From: Clostridiales bacterium
GTDB lineage: Bacteria; Bacillota; Clostridia; Lachnospirales; WQUN01
Assembly (NCBI GenBank): GCA_031270945.1
Contig: JAISWZ010000127.1
Location: 1 to 46,623, forward strand
Direction of reading: 5' to 3'
Length of the DNA: 46,623 bases
The notes under the pieces are model-generated. The model made no database searches. It was given only the letters and a program-made list of their open reading frames with translations, and was not told where the DNA came from. Below, piece after piece: positions 8,717 to 16,952 of this stretch (position 1 is its first letter; each line of letters opens with the position of its first letter). Position numbers and translations under genes: made by a program.

Positions 8717-9689
8717 AAGTCAAGCCCAGCCTCTCTTTGAGCGCGGAATCCGGCAGCCTGTTGGCCTTTGCCCCCAGGATCAGCCTGGCTTGGCGCAATT
8801 CGCTCTCCCTGGCCAGAATGAAAGCCGCAAGCGGCTCGATGCCAGATATCCGGGATTTCATAGGAATTATCAAACGCATCTGCTCGTCATTCGCCCACTT
8901 CTCAAACGCCGCGCCAGATAAGGACAGCGCGTCTGCGGCCGCCTTAAAGCCTCGCTTTGAAAGATAGGATAGCAGTTCATGAAAGCCTGAAAGGGAGGCT
9001 TGGATCAAAGAATTCTTGTCAAGGCTTCCGCCAGAGGCAACGAGCCTTTCGAAAAAGCCTTTTGTCTTGCCCTGCTTGGACGCCCGCGCGCACGCTTTCA
9101 TGTTGGCAGCGTCTATTGCCATTCGCGCCCATTTCGCTAGAAACTGGGATCCGAAACTCTGCGCGTCCTGATATGACGCCTCCAACGAGGCTCGGTCCAG
9201 GGTTATCTCGCATAGCTGGCCGCTTCCAGTCTGGCTTAGGATCTCCCAAGCGTCCGCTCCCGCCTTGCCTAGATCAGGGGGCAGCTTTGAGAAGTCCCGA
9301 GTTTCAACCGCCTTTTTTATCTTGTCAAGAGGCGTTGTGCCGTAAGGCAAAAAAAGATTTTGCCCTCCTTCCGGCTCGCCCAGGAAGGCCAGCTTCATGG
9401 CGGCTTTCAGGTTGTGGAAGTCGCGGGGCTTTCTCAAAACAGACAGCTCTTCGATATTTCCCGCGGCTTCCGCTATGAGCGCCCATGTCTTTTCAAGCTC
9501 TCGGTCTATTATGGCCTCAAGCCCTCCTGAAGCGGCCGCCTTGACATCCCAGCCCTTCCCGGCCAGCAGGCTCAGCGCGTCCTCGACGCTTGCGAAAGAC
9601 GCCATCGCCTCCAAGTCTCTGCGCGTCAATAGGTTCATCTCGTTGATATGTATCCTAGTGACGGCGTATACCCATTTGTCCTCGGCCAT
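8709..9689 (-). CDS. ntpC: V-type ATPase subunit C (central stalk cap on the c-ring)
   Basis: 326-aa subunit, homologous to eukaryotic subunit d, that couples the rotor shaft to the membrane ring. It is almost entirely helical; the N-terminus KWVYAVTRIHINEMNLLTRR and the internal helical pseudo-repeats fit the family. Start at ATG 9689 with AAGGAG 7 nt upstream. The 108-nt spacer to ntpE consists of about 30-nt degenerate tandem repeats. Confidence 0.9.
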   Translation of the reverse strand: MAEDKWVYAVTRIHINEMNLLTRRDLEAMASFASVEDALSLLAGKGWDVKAAASGGLEAIIDRELEKTWALIAEAAGNIEELSVLRKPRDFHNLKAAMKLAFLGEPEGGQNLFLPYGTTPLDKIKKAVETRDFSKLPPDLGKAGADAWEILSQTGSGQLCEITLDRASLEASYQDAQSFGSQFLAKWARMAIDAANMKACARASKQGKTKGFFERLVASGGSLDKNSLIQASLSGFHELLSYLSKRGFKAAADALSLSGAAFEKWANDEQMRLIIPMKSRISGIEPLAAFILARESELRQARLILGAKANRLPDSALKERLGLTYV

Positions 9690-9705
9690 CGCGACACTCC
9701 TTTTT

Positions 9706-9793
9706 TATTAAAGGCTATTGCTTGGCAAAGATTTGTTTGTTAAAAACTATTGCTTTGCTATTTTTTTGTTAAAGGCCTGGCTTTCTTAAATTT
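9706..9793 (-). repeat. Degenerate tandem repeat of about 30 nt between ntpE and ntpC
   Basis: Three similar units are seen on the plus strand starting near 9706, 9736 and 9766, each with a TTRTTAAA(A/G)(G/A)CTATTGCTT-like core (third copy more diverged). The array fills nearly the whole spacer between ntpE and the ntpC ribosome binding site. Confidence 0.6.
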
Positions 9794-9797
9794 CAGC

Positions 9798-10391
9798 CTA
9801 AAAAAGCGCTTCTTTCGCCAAGTCCAGGAATTCGTCGCGCCTTTGCCTAAACAGCGCGGCAAACGAGCAGTTTTCGATGTTTTCTCCGTACTTTATGAGA
9901 AATCCTCCGTCAATGCCCGCAGGCTCCTTTGATATCACAAGGGTTTTGCCCGGGCCCAGAGCTTTGGCGAGATCCGCTTCAAACCCTTTCGGAAGGCGCT
10001 TCAAGTCCGCTTCATTAAAGAGCATGGTGCCTGGGCCTTCCTCGGAAAGGCTTGATGCCAGCTTTTTTACGACATCAAAGTATTCTTTTGCGGGCTTTGC
10101 CAAAAGCTCGGCCTTTGCCGCGTCAAGCGCCTTGCCAAGCGCTTCCTGCCTGGCGGCCAGGTTCGCCTGCTTTTTCTTTTGCTCTATTCCGGACTGCGCG
10201 GCCTCGGAAACCAATAACGCCTTTTTCTTGGCCTGGGCCAGGATTTCGGCCGCTTTGGCGGCGGCTTGGCTTCTCGCGGCGGCTAATGCCGCGTCAGCTT
10301 TCCCTTGCGCCTCATCCTTTATGGCTTGGGCTTCATTCTTGGCTTGCGCCAGTATCTCTTCAACTATTCTGTCAAGGCCTTTTGCTGCCAT
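9798..10391 (-). CDS. ntpE: V-type ATPase subunit E (peripheral stalk)
   Basis: 197-aa peripheral stalk subunit that pairs with NtpF to hold the head against rotation. The N-terminal two-fifths is a long Ala/Lys/Glu/Gln-rich coiled coil, and the C-terminal part (from about residue 100) is the globular head-binding domain ending in RRDEFLDLAKEALF. Start chosen at ATG 10391 because GGGAGG is 7 nt upstream; the frame also opens at a TTG six codons earlier, but that lies within the binding-site region. It is 14 nt downstream of ntpK. Confidence 0.92.
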   Translation of the reverse strand: MAAKGLDRIVEEILAQAKNEAQAIKDEAQGKADAALAAARSQAAAKAAEILAQAKKKALLVSEAAQSGIEQKKKQANLAARQEALGKALDAAKAELLAKPAKEYFDVVKKLASSLSEEGPGTMLFNEADLKRLPKGFEADLAKALGPGKTLVISKEPAGIDGGFLIKYGENIENCSFAALFRQRRDEFLDLAKEALF

Positions 10392-10405
10392 TGCAGGGCC
10401 TCCCG

Positions 10406-10888
10406 TCAAATATTTAGCGCGTTTACGCCGTTAAGCGCAAGAAGGCTTACAAGCAGGGCCAAAATCGCATACGTTTCGACCATCGCAGGGAAAAGCATGG
10501 CCTTTCCGAATTGGTCTGGCCGCTTGGCTACCAAATTTATGCTAGATACCGAAACCTTCGCTTGGCTGACTGCGGAAAAGTATCCGACAACAGCTATTGG
10601 CACACATGTGCCGAAAAGAGCCAGCCCTTTGGCAAGGCTGATTTCAGCGCTTCCAGAAAGTATTCCTATTGATGACATTGACAAAAACCCGATGAGGAGG
10701 CCATAGATGCCTTGCGTTCCAGGAAGGAGCTGAAGGAGCAAGACTTTGCTGAAAAGGCTGGGCTCCTCTGACACGGCGGCCGCAGCCGCCTCTCCAGCGA
10801 TACCCACTCCGCGAGCGCTGCCCCAACCAGGCAAGAACGCCGCCAAGGCCATGCCAAGAACAGCGAAGACAAAACCGAACTTATCCAT
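10406..10888 (-). CDS. ntpK: V-type ATPase subunit K (rotor ring proteolipid), predicted Na+-binding
   Basis: 160-aa, four-helix proteolipid that forms the membrane rotor ring. It is the duplicated-hairpin type: the first hairpin has LPGTQG and no carboxylate, the second has SQAKV and the ion-binding Glu138 in PAMVETYAI. The set Leu55, Thr58, Gln59, Gln109 and Glu138 corresponds to the five Na+ ligands known from E. hirae NtpK (L61, T64, Q65, Q110, E139), so Na+ coupling is likely. The ATG at 10888 overlaps the ntpI TGA (TGATG). A TTG one codon upstream has the better spacing to AGGAGG (7 nt instead of 10) and could be used instead. Confidence 0.96.
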   Translation of the reverse strand: MDKFGFVFAVLGMALAAFLPGWGSARGVGIAGEAAAAAVSEEPSLFSKVLLLQLLPGTQGIYGLLIGFLSMSSIGILSGSAEISLAKGLALFGTCVPIAVVGYFSAVSQAKVSVSSINLVAKRPDQFGKAMLFPAMVETYAILALLVSLLALNGVNALNI

Positions 10889-12906
10889 CAAAATTTGCCC
10901 TCCTCGATTTTAATGTATTTCGTGTGAACGCCGAACGGCTTGAACCTGCGGCCTCCGCCCTCGTAAAACTTGCCGAAGAACTCAACGTACTCCAGCCTGT
11001 TTGAATGGACATAGGCGCCTAGCACATTTATGCCGAAGTTCAAGGCCTGGCCAGCGGCGAACACAACTATGAAAAGAAGCACTCCAAAAACGCTCTTGCC
11101 GCCCATGGCGCCAAGCTGATTCATGATCGACGCTATGACCCCGGTCGCAAGCCCTAGCGCAAGCAGCCTGGAATAGGAAAGCACGTCTGAAAGCCATCCG
11201 GCAAGTATGTTGTAAAGACCGTAAACTCCCTTGAGCAAGCGCTTGAACCAGCTTTTGCTCTCGCGTCCGGCTGTGAGCACGACAAAAACCATGCTCGCGC
11301 CTGAAACAGCAAGGCAAACCTGTGTGACCAAAGGCGGGATGTCATTCTTGAAACCCGCAAGCCCCAGGAACATGTCTGATCCAGTCAGTATGACTATAAG
11401 GGGATATATGACAGTGATTGGCAAAAGCGCATCCCAGACAGCGTCTATAACCGCTCCCTGCCTTATCTTCTTGACCCCGTTCAGGACATAGCCCAGAGTC
11501 AAGTGCGCGAGGCCGATACCAAGGCAGAATATGAGAAGCTTCATGGGATTTTCCATGGGCAGGAACCACAGTGGCGGTATGCCCATTTCCTTGCCGAAGA
11601 ACGTATAGGTTATGACGTTGATCGCGTCTCCGAAATAGCTTGAAAACATGACGCCCCAGAAGACGGTGGACACTCCGCACCAGAAAAACATGGTTAGGCT
11701 CTTTCTCCAGCTTTCCTCCATGTTCTTGAACTTCTTCAGGCAGAACCCGCAAGCTATGGCCATTATTAGGCCATACCCGGCATCCGAGAACATGAGCCCG
11801 AACATGAAGTAATAAAAGACGCTCATTGCGACAGCTGGATCAAACTCCCCTTTTCCTGGCATGCTGTAGCTCTCCAGAACCCCTTCCAGGGCGCCTGAGA
11901 AAGAGGGGTTTGACAAGGCAACCGGCGCTTCCCCGTCTGGGTCTTCTATAGAAAGGGACGCGGTGTAGTTGCTCTCAAGATCATCTTTTAGCCTTTGCGC
12001 GTCTTTCTCCAAAACGTATCCTTCAAGAACGAAAGCGTGCCTGGACAGAGCCAGCTGCTCTAATACCTGGTACTTTTCCGCCCTCATCGAGTAGTAGTCT
12101 TGCAGCCGTTCGAAATCGTCCCTCAGGCTGTCAAGGGCAATGAGCTTTTTCTCATTTTCCTCGATCGTTTGAAGCATGGCCTTTCTCTGCGCCCTTAGGC
12201 TTTCCCGGCGGTTCACAGGCGTCAAGCCGTCTGTGGCCTGCGGCCTGGAAAAGCCGATCTGGCGAAGGGCTTCCTCTACAGCTTCCGCGTCCCGCCTAAG
12301 CGAGATTAGAAAGAAGTTTGTGTGCTCCGGCCTTGCCAGCACTATCTGCGCGTAGACGCTTTGCGCCTGCTCAGGATCTAGATGGCTTTCGAGCTGGCTG
12401 ACAATTTGGTCTGCTGTGTGCTCTCCTGAAAGCGAACCTATGAAAGCGGCCGCCCGTTTTGTTCCTGGATACCCTTCAGGCTCAGGCAAGTCCAGCCATC
12501 CCATTAAGAGGGACTCTTGGGCTTCGTTCAAGAGAATCTCGTTTTTGGCCCCGTCAATCTCAGCCTTGAGCTTAAGGACGCCATTTGCCTGGTCAAGAAG
12601 GCCCGGCGCTTTCTCCGCCGCTTCCTCCACGACAGAAAAAGGCACTTCCCGCCTTCCCTCAAGGAAGGCAAGCATGGGCTTTTTCCTAGGGGAAGCCTGC
12701 TGCAGGATCTCCAGGGCGCGGGACACTTTATCCACGTTTGCGAGAAATGCAGTGTATTCGCTCTTGGAGTCAAGCCTTTCAAATCCGTCTCCCGCTTCAG
12801 TCAGTTTTGTCTCAACAGCTCCAATCACTTGCAAGCGCTCAAGGATCGCTTTCCTGTCCTTTTGCATTGCGCAAAGCTTGAAGCTCTTCATGCCAAGTAT
12901 GGCCAA
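10888..12906 (-). CDS. ntpI: V-type ATPase subunit I (membrane stator, a-subunit)
   Basis: 672-aa stator subunit. The N-terminal half is a soluble, coiled-coil-rich arm that contacts the peripheral stalks; the C-terminal half (from about residue 355) has six to eight membrane helices, starting at SVFYYFMFGLMFSDAGYG and including WLSDVLSYSRLLALGLA, whose Arg faces the rotor Glu in this family. The start is a TTG at 12906: GGGGGG lies 6 nt upstream, while the first ATG (12891) is too far from any binding site. Coupled to ntpK through TGATG. Confidence 0.96.
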   Translation of the reverse strand: MAILGMKSFKLCAMQKDRKAILERLQVIGAVETKLTEAGDGFERLDSKSEYTAFLANVDKVSRALEILQQASPRKKPMLAFLEGRREVPFSVVEEAAEKAPGLLDQANGVLKLKAEIDGAKNEILLNEAQESLLMGWLDLPEPEGYPGTKRAAAFIGSLSGEHTADQIVSQLESHLDPEQAQSVYAQIVLARPEHTNFFLISLRRDAEAVEEALRQIGFSRPQATDGLTPVNRRESLRAQRKAMLQTIEENEKKLIALDSLRDDFERLQDYYSMRAEKYQVLEQLALSRHAFVLEGYVLEKDAQRLKDDLESNYTASLSIEDPDGEAPVALSNPSFSGALEGVLESYSMPGKGEFDPAVAMSVFYYFMFGLMFSDAGYGLIMAIACGFCLKKFKNMEESWRKSLTMFFWCGVSTVFWGVMFSSYFGDAINVITYTFFGKEMGIPPLWFLPMENPMKLLIFCLGIGLAHLTLGYVLNGVKKIRQGAVIDAVWDALLPITVIYPLIVILTGSDMFLGLAGFKNDIPPLVTQVCLAVSGASMVFVVLTAGRESKSWFKRLLKGVYGLYNILAGWLSDVLSYSRLLALGLATGVIASIMNQLGAMGGKSVFGVLLFIVVFAAGQALNFGINVLGAYVHSNRLEYVEFFGKFYEGGGRRFKPFGVHTKYIKIEEGKF

Positions 12907-12936
12907 GCGCTTCCCCCCTTTCTTGAAAATTTAACC

Positions 12937-13245
12937 TTACGCGAACGCGGCCACGATCCTTGCGGCCGCCTCTCCAATTTTCCCCAAGGCTTGATCCTTC
13001 ATTGCCTTTGTTTCCTCTTGAGCGGCAATCCAAGCCGTTTTCGAGAATTCCTCAGCTTTCTGACCAGCCTCGGCCAGCTGCCTTGCGGCTTCCTCTTCAG
13101 CCTTGGATATTTCCCTCTCCACTAGAAGCTCAGCTTCTGTGGCGGCGTCAGCGGCAATCTTTGCCGCGTCGCGCCTAGCCTGGGAGAGAAGCTCTTCAGC
13201 TTGCGCCTCCGCAAGCCTTACGCGCTCGAAAGCGCTTCCAGCCAT
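12937..13245 (-). CDS. ntpF: V-type ATPase subunit H/G-like peripheral stalk (NtpF)
   Basis: 102-aa, nearly all-helical and Ala/Glu-rich protein (AEAQAEELLSQARRDAAKI) that forms the long coiled coil of the peripheral stalk with subunit E. Length and first position in the operon match E. hirae NtpF. Start ATG 13245 with GGAGG at 9 nt. It is the first gene after the hairpin-rich leader. Confidence 0.85.
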   Translation of the reverse strand: MAGSAFERVRLAEAQAEELLSQARRDAAKIAADAATEAELLVEREISKAEEEAARQLAEAGQKAEEFSKTAWIAAQEETKAMKDQALGKIGEAAARIVAAFA

Positions 13246-13280
13246 TCTACAGCACCTCCTCGCGCGCGGCGAGCCCTAGC

Positions 13281-13378
13281 AGGGCGCCGCAGGCGCCCTG
13301 GCAAGAATCTCTTTGCGGGGCGCTGCGCGCCCCGGAGAGACTTGCAATAATGGCGCATTAATGCGCCATTATCGCAAG
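13281..13378 (-). repeat. Cluster of three perfect or near-perfect palindromes in the ATPase leader
   Basis: Going along the plus strand: AGGGCGCC/GGCGCCCT with a 3-nt loop (13281-13299); GGGGCGC/GCGCCCC with a 3-nt loop (13317-13333); and a 38-nt palindrome with 19-bp arms, no spacer and one mismatch (13341-13378). None is followed by a T run on either strand, so they are not ordinary terminators. A fourth small GC-rich repeat overlaps 13255-13271. Confidence 0.85.
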
Positions 13379-13393
13379 CCCGCCATTCTAGTC

Positions 13394-13422
13394 ATGTTAT
13401 CACTTCGAAGGCTTTAATTCAA
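13394..13422 (-). promoter_or_regulatory. Candidate promoter of the V-ATPase operon
   Basis: On the minus strand TTGAAT (13422-13417) is followed after 17 nt by TAACAT (13399-13394), with an extended TG-A in front of the -10 box. Transcription from about 13387 would give a 140-nt leader containing the hairpin cluster. Confidence 0.55.
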
Positions 13423-13816
13423 TACCGCAATTGCTTAATTCTTTTCCTTTTTCCCTTGTTCTGTTATGCAAAATTGATATAGATTTCATGCAGAGCGATA
13501 ATTTCGTTGCGCAATGTGCACTCATGACACAACACAAAGCGGAGCTTTCGGGACTTTTGCGGCTCGCCCTTGATCATGGGCAGACTGCTTTAAGAATGTA
13601 TAGCTCTTTTTTCAGCGCATTGCTATACTCTTTTGTCTTTCCCAAAATGAGGCCTTTTTACGCATGCATTATCTGCGCTTACAGCAATATTCCTATAGCG
13701 GCTTGGCGCTGGAAAAGCCGCGCATTGAAGCATCGCATGCCTTTTATTGAATTTTGGAGCATGCTCTAAAGCGGCTTTCTCATGAATTTTTAATTTGGCA
13801 TGCGCTTTGCCAGCTT
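13423..13816. other. Intergenic region between valS and the ATPase promoter
   Basis: About 390 bp with no gene I can support. The open frame across 13431-13769 begins at a TTG without a binding site and its composition is not protein-like. No clear terminator for valS is visible apart from the repeat units directly after its stop codon. Confidence 0.5.
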
Positions 13817-13902
13817 TTATTTAGCAAGCCCTGCCATCTCAGCCTTGCTTGGCAAGCCCCGCCAGCTCACTCTTACTTGGCAAACCCCGCCAACTCACTC
13901 TC
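13817..13902 (-). repeat. 28-nt tandem repeat, three copies, straddling the valS stop codon
   Basis: Units at 13873-13902, 13845-13872 and 13817-13844. The first encodes the last residues of ValS (ESELAGFAK) and its TAA; the second and third are downstream copies with core (C/T)TGGC(G/A)GGG(C/T)TTGC(C/T)AA. Copies decay with distance from the gene. Confidence 0.9.
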
Positions 13903-16500
13903 GACTTTAGCAAGCATTTCCTGGTGTTTGGCAAGCTTATCCTTCTCCGCATCAAGAAGCTCTTTTGGCGCTTTGGCGACAAAGCCTTGGTTTGAGAGCT
14001 TTGTGTTCGCCCTGTCCAGCTCTTTTAGAAGCCTTTTCTTTTCTTTCTCCAGGCGCTCAATCTCTTTCGCCCTGTCTATCATTTCCTCCAAGGGCATGAA
14101 GACTGTGGCGCTGGCTATGACAACCGAGACCGCGTCATCGCCTATGCCGGACTTGTCGGACTGGATAGAGACGTCTTTAGCGCCGGCAAGAATGCCTAGG
14201 GCTTTTTTGGCGCCTTCGAAAAACTCCCTGGTTTCGGGGTTCTCCGTGACCAGGACAATTTTTACTTTCTTAGATGGAGGAACGGCCATCTCAAGCCTGG
14301 TGTTTCTGACGCCCTTTACGGCGTCTTTCAAGAGCTCAACCAAGGCTTCGTCTTTGGGGCTGGAAAGCGCGTCGCCGCATGCGGGCCATTCGGAGAGCAT
14401 GATCGTTTCCTCTTTGTCCTGTATGGACAAGAAGATCTCTTCTGTGACGAAGGGAACAAAGGGGTGAAGGATTCTCAGGGAGTCTGACAAGACTCTCTTG
14501 AGCGTCCAGAGCGCGGCTGGCCTTGACGGATCTTCCTGGTTGTAGAGCCTGGGCTTAACCATCTCGATGTACCAGTCACAGAATTCGTCCCAAACGAAGT
14601 CGTAGATCATCTGGGCGGCCATGCCCAGATCGTAGGCGTCTATCCTGTCGGTGACGTCTTGCGCGACCTTGCCAAGCCTTGACAGGATCCAGCGATCCAT
14701 CGGGGTTAGCTCGCCTGGCTGATCTGGCTGGATGTCCATGTTCATGAGCAGGAACCTGCTGGCGTTCCAAAGCTTGTTCAGGAAGTTGCGGGAGGTTTCA
14801 AGGCGCTCCCAGTAGAACCTGGTGTCGCTTTCAAGGGCGTTGCCTGTGACAAGCATGAGCCTCAAGGCGTCAGCTCCCCAGTTGCCGATGACCTCGATGG
14901 GGTCAACGCCATTGCCCAGGGACTTTGACATCTTTCTGCCCTGGGAGTCCCTGACTATGCCATTGAGCATGATATCCTTGAAAGGCTGCTCTCCGACAAG
15001 CTCGATGCCTGAGAAAACCATCCGGATAACCCAGAAGAAGAGTATCTCGTAACCTGTGACAAGGACATCGCCAGGGTAAAAGTACTCCAGCTCCTTTGTC
15101 TTTTCGGGCCATCCCAAAGTTGAGAAGGGCCAGAGGGCTGAGCTGAACCACGTGTCCAGGGTATCTGGATCCTGGGTGAAGGACGTGCAGGAGCAATTCG
15201 GGCAGGCTTTGGGAGTTTCCAAGGCGGCTTGCATTGTTCCGCACTCATCGCAGTAATAGACAGGTATCCTGTGGCCCCACCAGAGCTGGCGGGATATGCA
15301 CCAGTCCCGGATGCCTGTGAGCCAATGGGTGTAGACCTTGCCAAACCGCTCCGGGAATATGCGGAGCTTGCCGCTGGTGTAGACGTCCAGGGCGGGCTTG
15401 GCCAGCTCTTCCATTTTGACAAACCACTGCAGCTTTATCATTGGCTCCATGACTTCATGACACCTGTCATGGGTTCCCACGTTGTGCTTTATGGGTTCGG
15501 TTTTTATAAAAAGCCCCAAGTCCTTAAACTCTTGGGTTATCTTTTTCCTGGCCTCAAGCCGATCCATGCCGGCGTAAGCGCCAGCGTTCTCGTTCAAGGT
15601 GCCGTCGTCATTCAGGATATTGATTCTCTCCAAGTTATGGCGCTCTCCGACAGCAAAGTCATTGGGATCATGGGCTGGAGTGATCTTGACAGCGCCGGTT
15701 CCGTACTTGGGATCCACGTAGGAGTCGGCGATTATGGGAATGTCCCTGTCAACTGGAGGGACATGGGCTGTCTTTCCGGCGAATTCCTTAAGCCTTTCAT
15801 CCGTTGGGTGAAGCGCTATGGCAGTGTCGCCAAGCATCGTTTCAGGCCTTGTGGTAGCGAACTCTATGAACCCGCCGCCTTGCACGGGATACTTGAAGTA
15901 ATAGAGCATTCCGTCTTTTTCTTCATGCTCAACCTCAGCGTCTGATATCGTGGTTTGGCACTTGGGGCACCAGTTGATCAGCTTTTCCCCGCGATAGACA
16001 AGCCCCTTTTTGTACAAGTGCAGGAATGTCTCAAGAACCGCGTTTGAAAGCCCTTCATCCATTGTGAAGCGCTCCCTGTCCCAGTCGCAGGACACTCCCA
16101 TCAGCTTGAGCTGGCGGACTATTGTTCCTCCAAACTCATCTTTCCACTGCCATGCCCTCTCAAGGAACTTCTCTCGCCCAAGGTCGGCTTTTGTCAGCCC
16201 TTCCTTGGCTAGCGCGTCCACGATCTTGACCTCGGTGGAAATGCTGGCGTGATCAGTGCCCGGAAGCCACATGGCGTTGAACCCCTGCATGCGCTTGAAC
16301 CTTATGAGCGCGTCCTGGATAGTGAAAGTGAAGCTGTGCCCCACGTGAAGCTGGCCTGTGATGTTGGCTGGGGGCATCATTATGACATACGGCGTCCTGC
16401 TTTCATCTACCTCAGCATGGAAATAGCCCTTTTCAAGCCATCTGGCATATATGCCTGACTCAATGCCGGGATTGTAGTTCTTTTCCATCTCTTTCTTCAT
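13873..16500 (-). CDS. valS: Valyl-tRNA synthetase
   Basis: Class I aminoacyl-tRNA synthetase (875 aa, normal length) that charges tRNA-Val. The HIGH-type motif HVGH is at residues 52-55, the KMSKS motif near residue 521, a Cys pair in WCPKCQTTISDAE lies in the editing region, and the C-terminus is the coiled-coil tRNA-binding arm. Start at ATG 16500 with AGGAGG 7 nt upstream; the frame remains open for 55 more codons, but these run through the riboswitch. Expression is controlled by the valine T-box at 16531-16792. Its last codons are part of a three-copy 28-nt repeat. Confidence 0.98.
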   Translation of the reverse strand: MKKEMEKNYNPGIESGIYARWLEKGYFHAEVDESRTPYVIMMPPANITGQLHVGHSFTFTIQDALIRFKRMQGFNAMWLPGTDHASISTEVKIVDALAKEGLTKADLGREKFLERAWQWKDEFGGTIVRQLKLMGVSCDWDRERFTMDEGLSNAVLETFLHLYKKGLVYRGEKLINWCPKCQTTISDAEVEHEEKDGMLYYFKYPVQGGGFIEFATTRPETMLGDTAIALHPTDERLKEFAGKTAHVPPVDRDIPIIADSYVDPKYGTGAVKITPAHDPNDFAVGERHNLERINILNDDGTLNENAGAYAGMDRLEARKKITQEFKDLGLFIKTEPIKHNVGTHDRCHEVMEPMIKLQWFVKMEELAKPALDVYTSGKLRIFPERFGKVYTHWLTGIRDWCISRQLWWGHRIPVYYCDECGTMQAALETPKACPNCSCTSFTQDPDTLDTWFSSALWPFSTLGWPEKTKELEYFYPGDVLVTGYEILFFWVIRMVFSGIELVGEQPFKDIMLNGIVRDSQGRKMSKSLGNGVDPIEVIGNWGADALRLMLVTGNALESDTRFYWERLETSRNFLNKLWNASRFLLMNMDIQPDQPGELTPMDRWILSRLGKVAQDVTDRIDAYDLGMAAQMIYDFVWDEFCDWYIEMVKPRLYNQEDPSRPAALWTLKRVLSDSLRILHPFVPFVTEEIFLSIQDKEETIMLSEWPACGDALSSPKDEALVELLKDAVKGVRNTRLEMAVPPSKKVKIVLVTENPETREFFEGAKKALGILAGAKDVSIQSDKSGIGDDAVSVVIASATVFMPLEEMIDRAKEIERLEKEKKRLLKELDRANTKLSNQGFVAKAPKELLDAEKDKLAKHQEMLAKVESELAGFAK

Positions 16501-16530
16501 CGTTTGTCCTCCTGAGCGTTTTTCCAAATC

Positions 16531-16792
16531 AAAAAAGCTCTCGCCCAAAAAAGGGCGAAAGCTCGCGGTACCACCTTTATTCCCGCCTAAGGCGGGCACT
16601 CTGCCGGGCCGGCGCAACTGCCTCCCGAAGCTATAACGCGCTTGCCGCATGCTGGATCTCAGCATATAGACTCAGAAACCACGTTCAGCGTTATCCGCCT
16701 TGGCGCCTCGCAGCTGGGAATCCCCAAGCGCCTTCTCTGTAAAGGCTTTCTTCGCCTACTCATTTTCGTCATAGTCTGTTTGTTTATGATAT
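16531..16792 (-). promoter_or_regulatory. T-box riboswitch (valine) controlling valS
   Basis: The conserved T-box GGTGGTACCGCG is at 16575-16564 on the minus strand and the terminator hairpin (AGCTTTCGCCC / GGGCGAGAGCT plus six T) at 16563-16531. Further upstream are Stem I features, including an AGAGAAGG-type segment and GCTGCGAGG. In GAACGTGGTTTCTGAG the likely specifier codon is GTG (16682-16680), a valine codon, which agrees with the downstream gene. Uncharged tRNA-Val would stabilise the antiterminator and allow read-through into valS. Confidence 0.9.
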
Positions 16793-16798
16793 GCTAAT

Positions 16799-16826
16799 AT
16801 TTTAACATGCTTTGATATTTTGTCAA
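16799..16826 (-). promoter_or_regulatory. Sigma-A promoter of the valS T-box transcript
   Basis: Consensus TTGACA (16826-16821, minus strand) and TAAAAT (16804-16799) separated by 16 nt; the start would be near 16792, just upstream of the T-box Stem I. Confidence 0.85.
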
Positions 16827-16908
16827 GCGGTTTTCGATCTCTCTTTTTTTTTATCAAGCGCTAGGGAAACCAGGATATCCATGGCTTTGGTTCGACAGCT
16901 CAGGATCT

Positions 16909-16952
16909 TTAATCCAAGGTTAATCAAAGATTAATGAAAGGTTAATCCAAAG
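16909..16952 (+). repeat. Four tandem 11-bp repeats (TTAATC-type)
   Basis: Units TTAATCCAAGG, TTAATCAAAGA, TTAATGAAAGG and TTAATCCAAAG follow each other without gaps, so a TTAAT(C/G) hexamer recurs on every helical turn. The layout resembles the 11-bp spaced boxes of PhoP-type regulators, although the hexamer differs from the Bacillus consensus. The array lies 83 bp upstream of the valS T-box promoter. Confidence 0.75.

Noticed and set aside
13431..13769. 112-codon plus-strand frame between valS and the ATPase operon.
   Set aside because: Starts at TTG without a binding site; composition not protein-like and no family resemblance.
16880..16900. GGTTCGA word considered as a tRNA T-loop.
   Set aside because: No acceptor, D or anticodon stem can be formed around it.
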